The translations under genes were made by a program, and so were the position numbers. Shown in pieces: positions 63,445 through 64,000 of a stretch of DNA of 64,000 bases. Each line of letters begins with the position of its first letter. The stretch's first letter is position 1. The notes beneath the pieces were generated by a model that worked only from the letters and a program-made list of their open reading frames with translations, had not been told where the DNA came from and searched no databases. Source of the stretch: Conus ventricosus (taxonomy: Eukaryota; Mollusca; Gastropoda; Neogastropoda; Conidae); contig CM031611.1 in the NCBI GenBank assembly GCA_018398815.1, positions 42,497,345 to 42,561,344 of the forward strand, given 5' to 3'.

Positions 63445-64000
63445 TTCCTTCCCGTGCTCTCTCTGACAGTGACTTGATGCTCGTGGACGGCACAGAGTTA
63501 CACCACAACCACGCATGCCACAACAAAAGAATACCAGCATTCGCACATTCCCTTTCAGGTATCTGCGCTCGTACATGTGACCCATATGGCGGGCAAAATA
63601 ACTTCACACAGCAGCATTTAAGACTGAAGATCTTCAAGGTTTGAGAGATGGTCATCTTTTGATCCAAGCTGCATGGTGTCACTTCGCACGTGTTGAGAAG
63701 TCCCAATCGAAGGTTGGTTACACAAAGCCTTCTATTCTAAACTTTAACTGGATGTCACGTTCCCCTCACAACCTGTCGAATCAGACAAGAGACCTTTGAA
63801 ACATGACGGTTAGCTTCACTCGCTAAAAGGAGAACCCCAACGCGCCCCCCCCCCCCCCCTCCCCCGAAATTCACAGACTCGCCAAGGCCACAATAAAATG
63901 AATCTGCTACAATGTGTAAAACTCAACACAGGTGTGTGCCAGAGAGGGGAATGTTTATCTCCAAGTTCCTATGAAACTGTGTGTTAAATTTCATTGATCG

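Overview
The window looks like nuclear DNA of an animal, most likely a mollusc and probably a gastropod. The lineage is my inference from gene structure and repeat style, not a database result. Coding exons are 49-341 bp with consensus GT-AG junctions and sit in introns of up to 15 kb packed with satellites, microsatellites, tRNA-derived SINEs and DNA transposons. No bacterial-style operon, CRISPR array or rRNA was seen.

Two protein-coding genes lie tail to tail. On the + strand, exons at 210-258 (tentative), 667-773, 6824-6917, 7546-7633, 23114-23235, 24671-24790, 26740-26821 and 29544-29689 encode the PP2C-type protein phosphatase ILKAP (integrin-linked-kinase-associated phosphatase) from just before its DGHGG motif to the stop codon. 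The N-terminus lies left of the window. A poly(A) signal follows at 30171. On the - strand, ten exons between 61061 and 39738 encode a facilitated glucose transporter (SLC2A/GLUT, 12-helix MFS fold). Its first coding exon is not identified with confidence, and one internal exon (helix 3 to early helix 4) is not found. The interval 30.8-39.7 kb is poor in repeats and may be the long 3' UTR of the transporter.

The most unusual feature is in ILKAP. At four exon edges, tandem arrays in the adjoining intron are built from the splice junction itself: the 3' end of exon 7546-7633 (98-bp unit with 13 codons plus the donor), the 5' edge of exon 23114-23235 (about 30-bp unit with the acceptor, about 110 copies over 3.4 kb), the 3' end of that same exon (51-bp unit), and the 3' end of exon 24671-24790 (67-bp unit). 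The true splice sites therefore sit among many decoys.

Transposons with readable ends: two hAT-like elements inserted in the 98-bp array (8562-10143; 10367-14619, the latter with a nearly full but broken transposase), a piggyBac-like deletion derivative (17114-18226), a Kolobok-like element with a THAP domain (18414-19550), a hAT-like MITE (26043-26532), a TTAA-flanked MITE (27733-28145), a tRNA-derived SINE with perfect 10-bp target duplications (43938-44342) and two copies of a second tRNA-derived SINE (40610-40975, 51075-51455).

Sequence quality matters. Each gene has one apparent 1-base reading-frame break (41362-41488 and 29544-29689), and the missing transporter exon falls in about 5.5 kb of mostly tandem repeats with ragged sequence around 53960-54780. 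I read these mainly as draft-assembly errors rather than biology.
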